A stretch of 64,000 nucleotides of DNA from Kosakonia arachidis (GTDB lineage: Bacteria; Pseudomonadota; Gammaproteobacteria; Enterobacterales; Enterobacteriaceae), in assembly GCF_900116535.1 (NCBI RefSeq), contig NZ_FPAU01000006.1, positions 107,912 through 171,911 on the forward strand. The letters run 5' to 3'. The notes below the pieces were generated by a model. The model had not been told where the DNA came from, made no database searches, and was given only the letters and a program-made list of their open reading frames with translations. The first letter of the stretch is position 1. The number at the start of each line of letters is the position of its first letter. This document shows, in pieces, positions 29,091-39,719 of the stretch. The position numbers were made by a program, and so were the translations under genes.

Positions 29091-29119
29091 TTCACAGTCA
29101 TCGGGGCGTTTAGTAGAAT
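29091..29119 (+). promoter_or_regulatory. Sigma-70 promoter of ypfM
   Basis: TTCACA (29091-29096) and TAGAAT (29114-29119) are separated by exactly 17 bp. Predicted start of transcription is near 29126, 19 bp before the ypfM ATG, so the longer open frame that begins at 28989 would not be transcribed from it. Confidence 0.6.
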
Positions 29120-29144
29120 GGCGGCAATAATAAGAGAGGTTGTT

Positions 29145-29204
29145 ATGATTGAACATGAACTGGGGAACTGGAAAGATTTTATCGAAGGCATGCTTCGTAA
29201 ATAA
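29145..29204 (+). CDS. ypfM: Small protein YpfM (19 aa)
   Basis: A 19-residue product beginning MIEHELGNWK and ending MLRK, differing from what I recall of E. coli YpfM at only two positions (H for R and G for V). E. coli YpfM was detected as an expressed small protein located between yffB and acrD, the same place as here. AGAGAGG lies nine bases before the ATG, a good promoter lies just upstream and a terminator follows 60 bp later, so it is a free-standing gene. It is mildly amphipathic with no membrane segment. Function unknown. Confidence 0.85.
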   Translation: MIEHELGNWKDFIEGMLRK

Positions 29205-29263
29205 TTTCCTGACAAATCGTTAAGCGGTGATGGCTCAAAAATAAAATGTGACCTATCACATAA

Positions 29264-29293
29264 AAAAGGCGACTCTCCCGAGCCGCCTTTTTG
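29264..29293. terminator. Bidirectional terminator between ypfM and acrD
   Basis: AAAAAGGCGACTC and GAGCCGCCTTTTT form a 13-bp stem with one G-T pair and a TCCC loop. A-rich and T-rich flanks make it active on both strands, ending ypfM (+) and acrD (-). Confidence 0.9.
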
Positions 29294-29299
29294 TTGGCC

Positions 29300-32200
29300 T
29301 TATTGCGCGCGCTCTTTCAGCGGGAAGCGGCGACGCACCAGCACAAAGAACAGCGGTACGAAGAAGATGGCCAGGATGGTGGCGGAAAGCATCCCGCCGA
29401 TAACGCCTGTACCGACCGCATGCTGGCTGCCGGAGCCAGCCCCGGTACTGGTCGCCATCGGCAGTACGCCGAAGACAAAGGCCAGTGACGTCATCAAAAT
29501 AGGACGTAGACGCTGGCGGCAGGCATGTAGTGTTGAAACCAGCAGATCTTCACCTTTCGCATTCATGTCGTTGGCAAATTCAACAATCAGAATGGCGTTC
29601 TTTGCCGACAGACCGATAACCGTTAGCAGACCGACCTGGAAATAAACATCGTTTTCCAGACCGCGCAACCAGGTCGCCAGCAGCGCGCCGATCACACCGA
29701 GCGGCACGACCAGCATTACCGAGAACGGCACCGACCAGCTCTCATACAGTGCCGCCAGACACAGGAACACCACCAGCAGCGACACAGCATATAGCGCAGG
29801 TGCCTGTGCGCCGGAGAGCCGTTCCTGATAGGACATCGCCGTCCACTCCAGCCCAAAACCGTTCGGCAACTGTTTGACCAGTTTCTCCATCACATCCATT
29901 GCCGTACCGGTACTGACGCCGGGAGCAGCCTCCCCAATAATCTCCAGCGCGGCATAGCCGTTGTAACGTTCGAGGCGTGGCGAACCGGTTTCCCAGCGGG
30001 AAGTGGCAAAGGCTGAGAAGGGCACCATCGTTCCGGCGTTGTTACGTACATACCAGAGATTGATATCGTCCGGTAACATGCGGTATTTCGCGGCGGCCTG
30101 TACGTAGACTTTCTTCACGCGGCCGCGATCCATAAAGTCATTGACATAGCTGGAACCCCAGGCTGTTTGCAGCGTGTCGTTGATATCATCAATCGACACG
30201 CCCAGCGCCTGCGCTTTGTGCTGATCGATATCAATTTGCAACTGTGCGCTGTCGTCGAGGCCGTTATGGCGAACGCGGGTTAGCGCCGGATCTTTCGCCG
30301 CCATCTCCAACAACCTGTCACGCGCCGCCATCAGCGCATCGTGACCCGCTCCGGCGTGATCCTGCAACTCCATATCAAAACCGGCGGAACTGCCCATCCC
30401 GCTGATGGCTGGCGGGCTGCTGGCAAAGATGCGGGCGTCATTAATGCGGTTAAAAGCTTTGGTGGCACGTTCAATAATGGCGGCGGCGCTACCGGTTGTC
30501 GGGTTACGCACATCCCAGTCTTTCAGGCGGATAAAGAGACGCGCAACGTTTTGCCCGTTCCCCCCAGGACCGGCACCAACGGTAGAGAAGACCGATTCGA
30601 CATTCTCTTTTTCATGGGTGAAAAAGTAATCTTCGACTTTTTGCACCACTTTCAGTGTCTGTTGCTGCGTTGAACCGCTCGGCAATTGCACGGAAGTGGT
30701 GAACATCCCGCTATCTTCCAGCGGCAGAAACGAAGTGGGCAGGCGCAGGAAGAGGAACACCATACCGCCAATCAGCAGCACATAGAGCACAATACAGCGC
30801 AGGCTGCGGTGGAGGATTTTCCCAACTACCGTCTCATAGCGATGCGCATTACGGTCGAAAATACGGTTAAATGCGCCGAAGAACCCTTTCTGCCCGTGCA
30901 ACTCGCCTTTGTGCAGTGGCTTCAGCAGCGTCGAACACAGCGCCGGGGTGAGGATCATCGCCACCAGCACTGACAGCACCATCGCCGACACAATGGTGAT
31001 GGAGAACTGACGGTAGATAGCGCCCGTGGTGCCGCCAAAGAAAGCCATCGGCACAAACACCGCCGATAGCACCATCGCAATCCCGACCAGCGCCCCCTGA
31101 ATCTGGCTCATCGATTTGCGCGTCGCTTCCCTGGGCGAAAGACCTTCTTCGGTCATGATGCGTTCGACGTTCTCGACCACCACAATCGCATCGTCCACCA
31201 ACAGACCGATGGCCAGTACCATGGCGAACATGGTCAGGGTGTTGATACTGTAGCCGAAGGAGTAAAGCACCGCGAACGTACCGAGCAATACGACCGGTAC
31301 GGCAATGGTGGGGATCAGGGTGGCCCGGAAGTTTTGCAGGAACAGATACATCACAAGGAATACCAGTAAGATCGCTTCCAGCAGGGTTTTCACCACATCG
31401 GTAATGGATGCTTTTACAAACGAAGTGGTTTCATAAGCGACTTTATATTCCAGACCATGCGGGAAAAAGGGTGCCAGCTCGTTAAGCCGGTTGATCACCT
31501 GCTCGGCAGTCTGCATTTCGTTGGCGCCGGACGCCAGTTTCACCCCCAGACCGGAGGCGGCTTTACCATTAAAGCGGCTCAGGTAATCATATTTTTCTGC
31601 GCCCAGTTCCACCGTTGCCACATCAGCAAGCCGTACTTCGGAGCCATCCTGGTTAACACGCAGCGTGATATTGCGAAACTGCTCTGGCGTTTGTAACAGT
31701 GACTGCGAATTGATGGTGGCGTTAAGTGCCTGTCGGTCAACGGAAGGTGTCCCGCCAAGCTGGCCGACCGCGATCTGCGCGTTCTGCGACGAAATGGCTT
31801 TGGTAACGTCGGATGCGGTGAGCTGATAACTGTTAAGTTTTGCCGGGTCGAGCCAGATGCGCATCGAATATTGCGAACCGTACGCATCAATATCGCCGAC
31901 GCCGTTGACTCGGCTGATAGGGTCCTGAATATTACTGGCGACATAATCGGCGATATCCTGCTTATCCATCGATCCGTCGGTGGACACGAAGGCGAGGGTC
32001 AGGATGTTAGTATCACCGGTTTTACGCACCGTTACGCCCTGATTCTGTACATCTTGCGGTAGCTTACGCAGTGCGGACTGTAACTGGTTTTGCACCTGCT
32101 GCACGGCTTCATCCGGGTTGGTTCCGGCACTAAAGTTCAGCGTTACCGTCGCCTGGCCAACTGCGCTACTTTGCGATGACATATACATCAGATTATCGAG

Positions 32201-32413
32201 GCCAGTCATATTTTGCTCGATAACCTGGGTGACGGTATTTTCCAGCGTTTGCGCCGAAGCACCTGGGTAGTTGGCAGTAATACGCACGGTCGGTGGTGCT
32301 AAATCAGGATATTGCTCGACGGGTAAAGAGATAATGGCAAGTGTCCCCGTAAGACAAAGCAGGATCGCCAGTACCCACGCAAAAATGGGGCGATCAATAA
32401 AAAAATTCGCCAT
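29300..32413 (-). CDS. acrD: RND multidrug efflux transporter AcrD
   Basis: AcrD is an inner-membrane RND pump that, with AcrA and TolC, exports aminoglycosides and other polar drugs. The 1037-residue protein has the HAE1 architecture: 12 TM helices, two large periplasmic loops (about 30-335 and 560-870), proton-relay aspartates in [18 protein letters not shown] (near 407) and the matching lysine in [14 protein letters not shown] (near 940). It is full length with no frameshift. E. coli AcrD is induced by the BaeSR envelope-stress system; a BaeR-like box is present upstream here. narQ, which follows on this side in E. coli, is absent. Confidence 0.96.
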   Translation of the reverse strand: MANFFIDRPIFAWVLAILLCLTGTLAIISLPVEQYPDLAPPTVRITANYPGASAQTLENTVTQVIEQNMTGLDNLMYMSSQSSAVGQATVTLNFSAGTNPDEAVQQVQNQLQSALRKLPQDVQNQGVTVRKTGDTNILTLAFVSTDGSMDKQDIADYVASNIQDPISRVNGVGDIDAYGSQYSMRIWLDPAKLNSYQLTASDVTKAISSQNAQIAVGQLGGTPSVDRQALNATINSQSLLQTPEQFRNITLRVNQDGSEVRLADVATVELGAEKYDYLSRFNGKAASGLGVKLASGANEMQTAEQVINRLNELAPFFPHGLEYKVAYETTSFVKASITDVVKTLLEAILLVFLVMYLFLQNFRATLIPTIAVPVVLLGTFAVLYSFGYSINTLTMFAMVLAIGLLVDDAIVVVENVERIMTEEGLSPREATRKSMSQIQGALVGIAMVLSAVFVPMAFFGGTTGAIYRQFSITIVSAMVLSVLVAMILTPALCSTLLKPLHKGELHGQKGFFGAFNRIFDRNAHRYETVVGKILHRSLRCIVLYVLLIGGMVFLFLRLPTSFLPLEDSGMFTTSVQLPSGSTQQQTLKVVQKVEDYFFTHEKENVESVFSTVGAGPGGNGQNVARLFIRLKDWDVRNPTTGSAAAIIERATKAFNRINDARIFASSPPAISGMGSSAGFDMELQDHAGAGHDALMAARDRLLEMAAKDPALTRVRHNGLDDSAQLQIDIDQHKAQALGVSIDDINDTLQTAWGSSYVNDFMDRGRVKKVYVQAAAKYRMLPDDINLWYVRNNAGTMVPFSAFATSRWETGSPRLERYNGYAALEIIGEAAPGVSTGTAMDVMEKLVKQLPNGFGLEWTAMSYQERLSGAQAPALYAVSLLVVFLCLAALYESWSVPFSVMLVVPLGVIGALLATWLRGLENDVYFQVGLLTVIGLSAKNAILIVEFANDMNAKGEDLLVSTLHACRQRLRPILMTSLAFVFGVLPMATSTGAGSGSQHAVGTGVIGGMLSATILAIFFVPLFFVLVRRRFPLKERAQ

Positions 32414-32443
32414 CAGAAAGAGAACCTCATATCGCTGCGTATC

Positions 32444-32472
32444 GTTATAGTCACATTGCTTGCATCAATGTA
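32444..32472 (-). promoter_or_regulatory. acrD promoter with overlapping palindrome
   Basis: On the minus strand, TACATT (-35, 32472-32467) and TATAAC (-10, 32449-32444) are 17 bp apart, 31 bp before the acrD ATG. The inverted repeat ACATTG-N7-CAATGT (32453-32471) covers the spacer and -35 element, the position of a repressor operator. The binding protein is unknown; the shape resembles sites of TetR-family efflux regulators. Confidence 0.45.
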
Positions 32473-32486
32473 GCGGCAATGCAGAA

Positions 32487-32504
32487 ATCAATCGTGGAGA
32501 AAAA
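32487..32504 (-). promoter_or_regulatory. BaeR-like box upstream of acrD
   Basis: The minus strand reads TTTTTCTCCACGATTGAT, which agrees at 15 of 18 positions with the BaeR consensus TTTTTCTCCATDATTGGC described for E. coli acrD and mdtA. It is centred about 58 bp upstream of the predicted transcription start, an activator position. Confidence 0.7.
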
Positions 32505-32861
32505 AAGGAGATAATGTAAATTATCACGCCCGTTTAAGGGGTATTTATGCACAACCTTTTTTAACCCAAACTTTCCCCTGCCGATTCGTCAGTTTAAAGA
32601 CGTTTTTTTACAGTTATTGATTATTTGCGCTATTGGCGGCAAAAAAACATCTGCTTAAAGCACACACCGCATGAAGCCCTTTTAGCCCTGTCTAAGGGAG
32701 ACGTTTGTTCCCAAATGCGTCAGGAAATTGATCTGCTACAAGTTCGTGACAAATAGATAACCTTCCTGGACAATTGAACATTGCCTGTCTCTGAGACTCC
32801 CGGTAAATAAAATGCCTGATTAAAACCAGGGTTAAACATATTAAATAAAAAGAAGGTTGCC
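32505..32861. other. Intergenic region upstream of aegA
   Basis: No gene is evident. The region is AT-rich with several T and A tracts (32575-32650). It holds one FNR-like site, TTGAT-CTGC-TACAA (32728-32741), which matches 8 of 10 positions of TTGAT-N4-ATCAA. In E. coli narQ occupies this side of acrD; I see no remnant of it. An AGAAGG SD sits just before aegA. Confidence 0.5.
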
Positions 32862-34841
32862 ATGAATCGTTTTATTATGGCGAAGAGCCAGGAATGTATA
32901 GGATGTCGTGCCTGTGAAGTTGCCTGCGTAATGGCGCATAACGATGAGCAACATGTATTAAGTCCCGAACAATTTCATCCGCGAATTACGGTTATTAAAC
33001 ATCAGCAGCAGTGCAGCGCGGTGACCTGCCATCACTGTGAAGCTGCGCCCTGTGCCCGAAGTTGCCCGAATGGCGCTATTAGCCGCGTCGATGATTCGGT
33101 ACAGGTTAACCAGCAGAAATGTATTGGCTGCAAATCGTGCGTCGTCGCCTGTCCGTTCGGCACCATGCAAGTGCTGGTCACGCCCGTTGGCGAAGACCAC
33201 GTAAAAGCGACAGCGCACAAATGCGATCTCTGCGTAGGTCGCGCTGAAGGTCCGGCCTGCGCGCAAAATTGTCCGGCAGATGCGCTGCAACTGGTTAATA
33301 GCGACGTGCTGGCGCATCTGGCAAAAACACGCCGTCTGCGAACGGCAAGCCATGAAGCTCAGCCGTGGCACAGCGTCGAGGTGCTGACACCCGCTTTTGA
33401 CGATCGCAAGGTGCTGCAGATGCGTAAAACGCCCGCGCGCGGAGAGCCGGATAAACTGCCACTGGCGGCACGCAAGTGCGGCTTTGATGAAATCTACCTG
33501 CCGTTTCGTACTGACCAGGCGCAGCGGGAAGCGCAACGTTGTCTGAGCTGCGGTGAACACAGCATCTGCGAATGGACCTGCCCGCTGCACAACCATATTC
33601 CGCAGTGGGTTGCGCGGGTGAAAGAGGGCGACATTGTCTCCGCCGTTGAACTTTCCCATCAAACCAACTGCCTGCCGGAGATCACTGGCCGCGTCTGTCC
33701 GCAGGATCGTCTATGTGAAGGTGCCTGCACGGTGCGCGATGAGTATGGCGCGGTGACCATCGGTAATATCGAGCGTTACATTTCCGATCGGGCGCTGGCG
33801 CAGGGTTGGCGGCCGGATTTAGGCCAGGTGCAGTCAGTGGATAAACGCATCGCTATTATTGGCGCCGGTCCTGCCGGGCTGGCCTGTGCGGATGTGCTGG
33901 CGCGTCATGGCGTTAGCGCGACTGTATTTGATCGGCACCCCGAAATCGGCGGTCTGCTGACGTTTGGTATTCCCTCCTTCAAGCTGGATAAATCGCTGCT
34001 GGCGCGCCGCCGGGAAATCTTCAGCGCAATGGGCATCCGTTTCGAACTGAACTGCGAAATCGGCAAAGATATCGCACTGGATACGCTGCTGCGTGATTAC
34101 GATGCGGTGTTTATCGGCGTGGGTACGTACCGTTCAATGCAGGCCAATCTGCCGAACGACGATGCGCCTGGCGTGTATGATGCGCTGCCGTTTTTGATTG
34201 CCAATACGAAAAAACTGATGGGGCTGCCGGAAATTCCGCAAGAACCGTTTATCAATACGGAAGGCCTGAATGTGGTGGTGCTGGGCGGCGGCGATACAGC
34301 GATGGACTGCGTGCGCACGGCGCTGCGTCATGGTGCACGTAAAGTGACCTGCGCGTATCGACGCGATGAAGCCAATATGCCCGGTTCGAAGAAAGAGGTG
34401 AAAAACGCCCGTGATGAGGGGGCAGAATTCGAATTTAATGTGCAACCCGTGAACGTGGAATTGGATGAAAGCGGCAAGGTTTGCGGCATTCTTCTGTTGC
34501 GAACGCAACTGGGCGAACCGGATGCGAAAGGGCGTCGTCGCCCGGTGCCGATTGCGGGCAGCGAGTTTGTCATGCCTGCCGATGCGGTAATTATGGCGTT
34601 TGGTTTTAACCCCCATTCCATGCCGTGGCTGGAGCGTCAGGGGGTGCGCATGGATGAGTGGGGCCGCATTGCCGCCAGTGTTAACAGCCCGTACCGTTAC
34701 CAGACCAGTAACCCGAAAATTTTCGCGGGTGGCGATGCTGTGCGCGGCGCCGATTTGGTGGTGACAGCGATGGCAGAAGGGCGACATGCCGCGCAAGGCA
34801 TGCTGGACTGGTTAGGGGTAAAAACGCCGGATAAGCATTAA
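32862..34841 (+). CDS. aegA: Ferredoxin/glutamate-synthase-like oxidoreductase AegA
   Basis: AegA is a 659-residue fusion. The N-terminal polyferredoxin (residues 1-150) has four cysteine clusters (CIGCRACEVAC, CHHCEAAPCARSCP, CIGCKSCVVACP, CDLC with CAQNCP). It is joined to a GltD-type module with CLSCGEHSICEWTCPLHNHIP (near 225) and an FAD-binding GAGPAGLACADVL motif (near 334), then an NADPH-binding VVLGGGDTAMDC region (near 472). It resembles the small subunit of glutamate synthase and YgfT; a role in anaerobic uric acid or formate-linked metabolism has been proposed in E. coli. All cluster cysteines are present. Confidence 0.93.
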   Translation: MNRFIMAKSQECIGCRACEVACVMAHNDEQHVLSPEQFHPRITVIKHQQQCSAVTCHHCEAAPCARSCPNGAISRVDDSVQVNQQKCIGCKSCVVACPFGTMQVLVTPVGEDHVKATAHKCDLCVGRAEGPACAQNCPADALQLVNSDVLAHLAKTRRLRTASHEAQPWHSVEVLTPAFDDRKVLQMRKTPARGEPDKLPLAARKCGFDEIYLPFRTDQAQREAQRCLSCGEHSICEWTCPLHNHIPQWVARVKEGDIVSAVELSHQTNCLPEITGRVCPQDRLCEGACTVRDEYGAVTIGNIERYISDRALAQGWRPDLGQVQSVDKRIAIIGAGPAGLACADVLARHGVSATVFDRHPEIGGLLTFGIPSFKLDKSLLARRREIFSAMGIRFELNCEIGKDIALDTLLRDYDAVFIGVGTYRSMQANLPNDDAPGVYDALPFLIANTKKLMGLPEIPQEPFINTEGLNVVVLGGGDTAMDCVRTALRHGARKVTCAYRRDEANMPGSKKEVKNARDEGAEFEFNVQPVNVELDESGKVCGILLLRTQLGEPDAKGRRRPVPIAGSEFVMPADAVIMAFGFNPHSMPWLERQGVRMDEWGRIAASVNSPYRYQTSNPKIFAGGDAVRGADLVVTAMAEGRHAAQGMLDWLGVKTPDKH

Positions 34842-34908
34842 CACCTGGCGCGACAAAACAGGCTCTTCGGCATACTATAACGATAAGTGTTAGCGCCATG
34901 GAGCCTGT

Positions 34909-35484
34909 ATGTCACTGAAAATTAACGTCATCAAAGATAAAATCCTTTCTGAAAACTACTTTGTTCTGCGCAATATCACCTATGAACTGACCCGTAGCAA
35001 CGGCGACGTCATCCGCCATAAACGCGAAGTTTATGACCGAGGCAATGGCGCAACGATCCTGCTGTATAACCGCGATAAAAAGAGCGTCCTGCTGATCCGC
35101 CAGTTCCGGGTTGCGACCTGGGTAAACGGCAATGAGGATGGCCGTCTGATTGAGAGCTGCGCCGGTTTGCTGGATGACGATGAACCGGAAGTCTGTATCC
35201 GCAAAGAGGCGATTGAAGAGACTGGTTATCAGGTCGGTGAGGTGCGTAAAGTCTTCGAACTCTATATGTCGCCGGGCGGCGTGACTGAGTTGGTGCATTT
35301 TTTTATTGCTGAATATGGCGATGCGCAGCGGGTTAATAACGGCGGCGGCGTGGAAGACGAAGATATTGAAGTGCTGGAATTCCCATTCAGCCTGGCGCTG
35401 GAAATGGTCACCAGCGGCGAGATTCGCGATGGCAAGGCGGTGATTTTATTGCAGTACCTAAAATTATCCGGGTTAATGGACTGA
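34909..35484 (+). CDS. nudK: GDP-mannose pyrophosphatase NudK
   Basis: A 191-residue Nudix hydrolase that splits GDP-mannose (and ADP-ribose-type sugars) into a sugar phosphate and GMP/AMP. The Nudix box spans [22 protein letters not shown] (near residues 86-107), with the catalytic REAxEExG written here as KEAIEETG, and the C-terminal helix LQYLKLSGL is as in E. coli NudK. It is preceded by a 67-bp gap after aegA and has GGAGCC as SD. Catalytic glutamates are conserved. Confidence 0.93.
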   Translation: MSLKINVIKDKILSENYFVLRNITYELTRSNGDVIRHKREVYDRGNGATILLYNRDKKSVLLIRQFRVATWVNGNEDGRLIESCAGLLDDDEPEVCIRKEAIEETGYQVGEVRKVFELYMSPGGVTELVHFFIAEYGDAQRVNNGGGVEDEDIEVLEFPFSLALEMVTSGEIRDGKAVILLQYLKLSGLMD

Positions 35485-35607
35485 ATTTTAAAGGGTTAAT
35501 GGTGGGCGATTTCAGATGAAGCTATCCGATAAATCCGATTGAGCAAGCGAAGCCGGAGATTGAAGATACGCAGGTTCTGCATTTCTTGTTCCGGGGTTGT
35601 ACCATTC

Positions 35608-36687
35608 ATGCGTTATCGCGGCATTTTCACTCTGCTGTTCGGGCTTTTCTCTGCGCCGTTGCTATGGGCTGCGCCTGCACAACACGCTTTCTCCGACTGG
35701 CAGGTGACCTGCAATAACCAGAATTTCTGTGTTGCGCGTAATACCGGCGAACACAATGGCCTGGTGATGACATTAGAGCGTAGCGCCGGTGCGCGAACCG
35801 CTGCGACGCTGCGTATCGAGCTTGGCGGCCTTAATGTGTCTGTGTCCAAAGAGCCACCCATCGCTGGCCGCCTGCAGCTTGACGAACAACCGTTAATGCT
35901 GGCCGGAGCGCGCTGGCAAATCATGCCCTGGCATCTGATGACCAGTGACAGCGAAACCATCGCCCGTTTTCTGCAAACCATCCAGGAAGGGCAGACCATT
36001 ACCTTACAGGGCAGTAAAAGGACGATTTCGCTGGTGGGGCTGAAAGCCGCACTGCTGTTCATTGATTCGCAGCAAAAACGTGTCGGCAGCGAAACGGCGT
36101 GGATTAAAAAAGGTGATGCTCCGTCGCTTAGCGTGCCGCCAGTGCCTGCATTGAAAGCGGTGGCTCAGACTAATGAGAGACCGACGCCACTGACCCTTGC
36201 AGAACTGAATGATTTGCTGGATTACGGCAACTGGCGCATGAACAACAGCCCATGTTCGTTGGATCCGATGCGCCGCCAGGTTCGCGTCTCGGCGCTCACC
36301 GACGACAAAGCGTTGCTGATGATCGACTGTGAAGCGGGTGCATATAACATTGTTGATCTGGCGTGGTTAGTGTCGCGGCAGAAACCGTTCGTCTCACGGC
36401 CTGTGCGCCTGCATCTGCCGTTTACGCCGGATAATGGCAATGATGAGATGGAGCTGATGAACGCGGTGTTTGATGAGAAAAGCAGCGAGCTGAATACATT
36501 GTCGAAAGGCCGTGGTTTGCTGGATTGCGGCGTGTCGAGCCGCTGGCGTTTTGATGGCCAACGTTTTCGCCTGGTACGTTACGCTCAGGAACCGGCCTGC
36601 GATGGCTGGCATGGCCCTGAGGCGTGGCCCACGCTGTGGGTGACGCGCCAGGAAATCCCCTGGGGTACTTTATTGGCAAGGAAGTGA
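35608..36687 (+). CDS. ypfG: DUF1176 exported protein YpfG
   Basis: A 359-residue exported protein of the DUF1176 family. The ATG at 35608 begins a clear signal peptide (MRYRGIFTLLFGLFSAPLLWA, cleavage after AAPA near residue 24). The in-frame start at 35539 would bury the signal peptide. The mature part has the conserved DWQVTCNNQNFCVARNT opening and a C-terminal LVRYAQEPACDGWHGPEAWPTLW stretch. It contains six or more cysteines in pairs, suggesting disulfides. Function unknown in E. coli. It is convergent with tktB. Confidence 0.9.
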   Translation: MRYRGIFTLLFGLFSAPLLWAAPAQHAFSDWQVTCNNQNFCVARNTGEHNGLVMTLERSAGARTAATLRIELGGLNVSVSKEPPIAGRLQLDEQPLMLAGARWQIMPWHLMTSDSETIARFLQTIQEGQTITLQGSKRTISLVGLKAALLFIDSQQKRVGSETAWIKKGDAPSLSVPPVPALKAVAQTNERPTPLTLAELNDLLDYGNWRMNNSPCSLDPMRRQVRVSALTDDKALLMIDCEAGAYNIVDLAWLVSRQKPFVSRPVRLHLPFTPDNGNDEMELMNAVFDEKSSELNTLSKGRGLLDCGVSSRWRFDGQRFRLVRYAQEPACDGWHGPEAWPTLWVTRQEIPWGTLLARK

Positions 36688-36718
36688 AGCTGACACCGCG
36701 ACGGGTGGTGAAATAAAG

Positions 36719-36748
36719 GGCGCGCCAGCCGAGACAAGCTGGCGCGCC
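36719..36748. terminator. Hairpin between ypfG and tktB
   Basis: GGCGCGCCAGC (36719-36729) and GCTGGCGCGCC (36738-36748) form a perfect 11-bp stem between two convergent genes. It is very GC-rich but has only a poor T-tract, so it may stop transcription inefficiently. Confidence 0.65.
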
Positions 36749-36754
36749 GCACAC

Positions 36755-38749
36755 TTATTTTTTCAGCACTGCTTTAGCTTTCGCCACCACGTTTTCGACG
36801 GTAAAGCCAAAGTACGGGAACAGTTTTTCCGCTGGCGCGGATTCACCGTAGCGGGTCATGCCGACAATCGCCCCTTTCAGGCCGACATATTTGTACCAGT
36901 AGTCGGCGATCCCGGCTTCCACTGCTACGCGCGCGCTGACGTCCGACGGCAGTACCGCTTCGCGCCATGCTTCATCCTGGGCATCAAAGATATCCGTTGA
37001 AGGCAGCGAAACCACGCGCACATTTACGCCCTCGGCGCTCAGTTGCTCTGCGGCTTTGACGGTGATTTCCATTTCTGAACCGGTGGCAATCAGGATCAGA
37101 TCCGGTTTCCCGCTGCTTTCTTTGAGAATGTAGCCACCTCGGCTGATGGCCTGCACCTGTTCCGGCGTTCTCTCCATTTGCGTCAGGTTTTGGCGCGATA
37201 AAATCAGCGCTGTCGGGCCATTATGGCGCTCGATGGCTAGCTTCCAGCCGACTGCAGCTTCTACCTGATCGCACGGCCGCCAGGTGCTGAAGTTCGGCGT
37301 TAAACGCAGGCTCGCAAGCTGTTCAACGGCCTGATGCGTCGGGCCATCTTCCCCCAGACCGATAGAGTCATGGGTGTAGACCATAATCTGCCGGGCCTTC
37401 ATCAGCGCAGCCATGCGCGCCGCGTTACGCGCATATTCGACAAACATCAGGAAGGTGGCGGTATAAGGCACAAAGCCGCCGTGATGAGCAATGCCGTTAG
37501 CGATGGCAGTCATGCCGAATTCACGCACACCATAGTGAATGTAGTTACCAGCAAGATCTTCTTTCAGCGATTTAGATCCCGACCAGATAGTGAGGTTGCT
37601 GGGTGCCAGATCGGCGGAACCGCCAAGCAGTTCCGGCAGTACCGGACCATAGGTATTCAGCGTATTCTGCGAGGCTTTACGGGTGGCGATTTTCGCCGGG
37701 TTCGCCTGCAAGCTATTGATCCAGTCACGGGTGGTTTTCTCCCACGATTCTGGCAAACCACCGCTCATGCGGCGTTTAAACTCAGCTGCCAGTTCCGGGT
37801 ACTCTTTCTCCCAGGCCGCCAGTTTCTCATTCCATGATTGTTGCTGCTTCGCCCCGCGTTCGCGGGCATCCCACGCCTGATAAATCTCTTTAGGGATTTC
37901 AAAAGCCGGGTATTTCCAGCCCAGTTTTTTTCGGGTCAGCGCCACTTCCTCTTCACCCAGCGCGGCACCGTGTGACTCCTCTTTACCGGCTTTATTCGGC
38001 GAGCCAAAACCAATCACCGTGCGGCAGATAATCAGCGACGGCTTATCCTTCACGCTTTGCGCTTCCTCGATGGCCTTTTTCACCGCATCCGGAGAGTGAC
38101 CGTCAATATCGCCAATCACATGCCAGTGATAAGCCTCGAAGCGTTTGGCAGTGTCGTCGGTAAACCAGCCTTCGGTTTCACCATCAATGGAGATACCGTT
38201 GTGGTCGTAGAAACCAATTAACTTGCCTAGCCCCAGCGTTCCCGCCAGCGAACAGACTTCATGGGAGATGCCTTCCATCAGGCAACCGTCGCCCATAAAG
38301 ACATAGGTGTAATGATCGACGATATCGTGGCCGGGGCGGTTAAACTGCGCTGCCAGCGTACGTTCGGCAATCGCCAGCCCGACCGCGTTCGCCAGCCCCT
38401 GACCCAGCGGACCGGTAGTGGTTTCCACGCCCGGTGTGTAACCAATTTCCGGGTGACCCGGCGTTTTCGAGTGTAACTGGCGGAAATTTTTCAGTTCTTC
38501 GAGCGGCAAATCATAACCGCTTAAGTGCAGCAGGCTATACAGCAGCATCGAAGCGTGACCGTTGGAAAGGATAAAACGGTCGCGGTCATACCACGTGGGA
38601 TCGGTCGGGTTATGTTTAAGAAAATCATTCCACAGCACTTCGGCGATATCCGCCATCCCCATTGGTGCGCCAGGGTGGCCGGAATTGGCTTTTTGCACTG
38701 CGTCCATACTCAGGGCGCGAATGGCGTTAGCAAGCTCTCTACGGGACAT
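36755..38749 (-). CDS. tktB: Transketolase TktB
   Basis: A 664-residue thiamine diphosphate enzyme of the non-oxidative pentose phosphate pathway. Visible are [19 protein letters not shown] (near 24), the ThDP/Mg motif [12 protein letters not shown] (near 154), the pyrimidine-binding domain with [15 protein letters not shown] (near 411) and [17 protein letters not shown]. The catalytic His near 26 and Glu near 411 are intact. It lies 19 bp after talA on the same strand. The pairing with talA, rather than a solitary gene, marks it as TktB (stationary phase, RpoS in E. coli) rather than TktA. Confidence 0.95.
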   Translation of the reverse strand: MSRRELANAIRALSMDAVQKANSGHPGAPMGMADIAEVLWNDFLKHNPTDPTWYDRDRFILSNGHASMLLYSLLHLSGYDLPLEELKNFRQLHSKTPGHPEIGYTPGVETTTGPLGQGLANAVGLAIAERTLAAQFNRPGHDIVDHYTYVFMGDGCLMEGISHEVCSLAGTLGLGKLIGFYDHNGISIDGETEGWFTDDTAKRFEAYHWHVIGDIDGHSPDAVKKAIEEAQSVKDKPSLIICRTVIGFGSPNKAGKEESHGAALGEEEVALTRKKLGWKYPAFEIPKEIYQAWDARERGAKQQQSWNEKLAAWEKEYPELAAEFKRRMSGGLPESWEKTTRDWINSLQANPAKIATRKASQNTLNTYGPVLPELLGGSADLAPSNLTIWSGSKSLKEDLAGNYIHYGVREFGMTAIANGIAHHGGFVPYTATFLMFVEYARNAARMAALMKARQIMVYTHDSIGLGEDGPTHQAVEQLASLRLTPNFSTWRPCDQVEAAVGWKLAIERHNGPTALILSRQNLTQMERTPEQVQAISRGGYILKESSGKPDLILIATGSEMEITVKAAEQLSAEGVNVRVVSLPSTDIFDAQDEAWREAVLPSDVSARVAVEAGIADYWYKYVGLKGAIVGMTRYGESAPAEKLFPYFGFTVENVVAKAKAVLKK

Positions 38750-38768
38750 CGTTCACTCCTTGGCAAAG

Positions 38769-39719
38769 TTAAAGTTTGGCGGCCAGCAGATCTTCTAATT
38801 TGCGCTGATCGACGGCGAACTGACGGATACCGTCGGCCAGTTTGTCGACAGCCATCGGATCCAGGTTATGTTCCCAGCGGAATTCCGCTTCCGTCATGGG
38901 GGCCGGGCGGTGGAAGGTTTGGCGTGAAGGAACCAGTTTGCGTTCCACAATCCCTTCTTGTCCCTGCAACTCTTTCAACAGCGCCGGGGAGATAGTCAGG
39001 CGATCGCAACCGGCCAGCGCCAGGATCTGTTCCGTGCGGCGGAAGCTTGCACCCATGACGATGGTTTCGTAGCGATGTTGTTTGAAGTAATCGTAAATAT
39101 TGCGCACTGATTTCACGCCCGGATCCTCATCCACCACGTAGGGATCGAGTGGTTTGCGATCGTTATACCAGTCGTAAATACGGCCAACGAACGGCGAGAT
39201 CAGAAACACCCCGGCTTCGGCGCAGGCGCGTGCCTGAGCGAAGGAGAACAGCAGCGTCAGGTTACAGTTGATGCCCTCTTTTTCCAGTTCCTCTGCCGCG
39301 CGAATACCTTCCCAGGTTGAGGCCAGTTTGATCAAAATGCGGGATTTCGGAATGCCCTGCTCCTCATAAAGTTCAACCAGGCGGTGCGCTTTGGCAATGC
39401 TTTTCGCTTTATCGTAAGAGAGACGTGCATCTACCTCGGTTGAAACGCGCCCTGGAATGCTTTTCAGAATTTCCGCACCGAAATTGACTGCCAGTTTGTC
39501 GCTGGCTTCTGCGACTTGCTGTTCCTGCGTTTTGCCGCGCGCTTTGCCATAGGCAATCGCGTCATCAATCAGATGGGAGAAATGCTCCAGTCCGGCAGCT
39601 TTCAGCAGCAGAGAAGGGTTGGTCGTAGCATCTTCTGGCTGATAGTGGCGGATCGATTCGATATCGCCGCTGTCTGCCACTACGGTGGTAAATTGTTTCA
39701 GGCCGTCTAAGTGATTCAT
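38769..39719 (-). CDS. talA: Transaldolase TalA
   Basis: A 316-residue transaldolase (type 1) moving a dihydroxyacetone unit between sugar phosphates in the pentose phosphate pathway. The Schiff-base lysine is in [12 protein letters not shown] (near residue 132), with the catalytic Asp in TTNPSLL (near 35) and Glu in the [11 protein letters not shown] segment. It begins with AAGGAGTTATTTTA before the ATG and is co-transcribed with tktB. The pair sits opposite to maeB, as in E. coli, so it is TalA rather than TalB by synteny. Confidence 0.95.
   Translation of the reverse strand: MNHLDGLKQFTTVVADSGDIESIRHYQPEDATTNPSLLLKAAGLEHFSHLIDDAIAYGKARGKTQEQQVAEASDKLAVNFGAEILKSIPGRVSTEVDARLSYDKAKSIAKAHRLVELYEEQGIPKSRILIKLASTWEGIRAAEELEKEGINCNLTLLFSFAQARACAEAGVFLISPFVGRIYDWYNDRKPLDPYVVDEDPGVKSVRNIYDYFKQHRYETIVMGASFRRTEQILALAGCDRLTISPALLKELQGQEGIVERKLVPSRQTFHRPAPMTEAEFRWEHNLDPMAVDKLADGIRQFAVDQRKLEDLLAAKL

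Noticed and set aside
28989..29204. 71-codon frame containing ypfM
   Set aside because: A promoter with predicted start near 29126 lies inside it and the conserved part is only the last 19 residues, so the short ypfM is the real gene.
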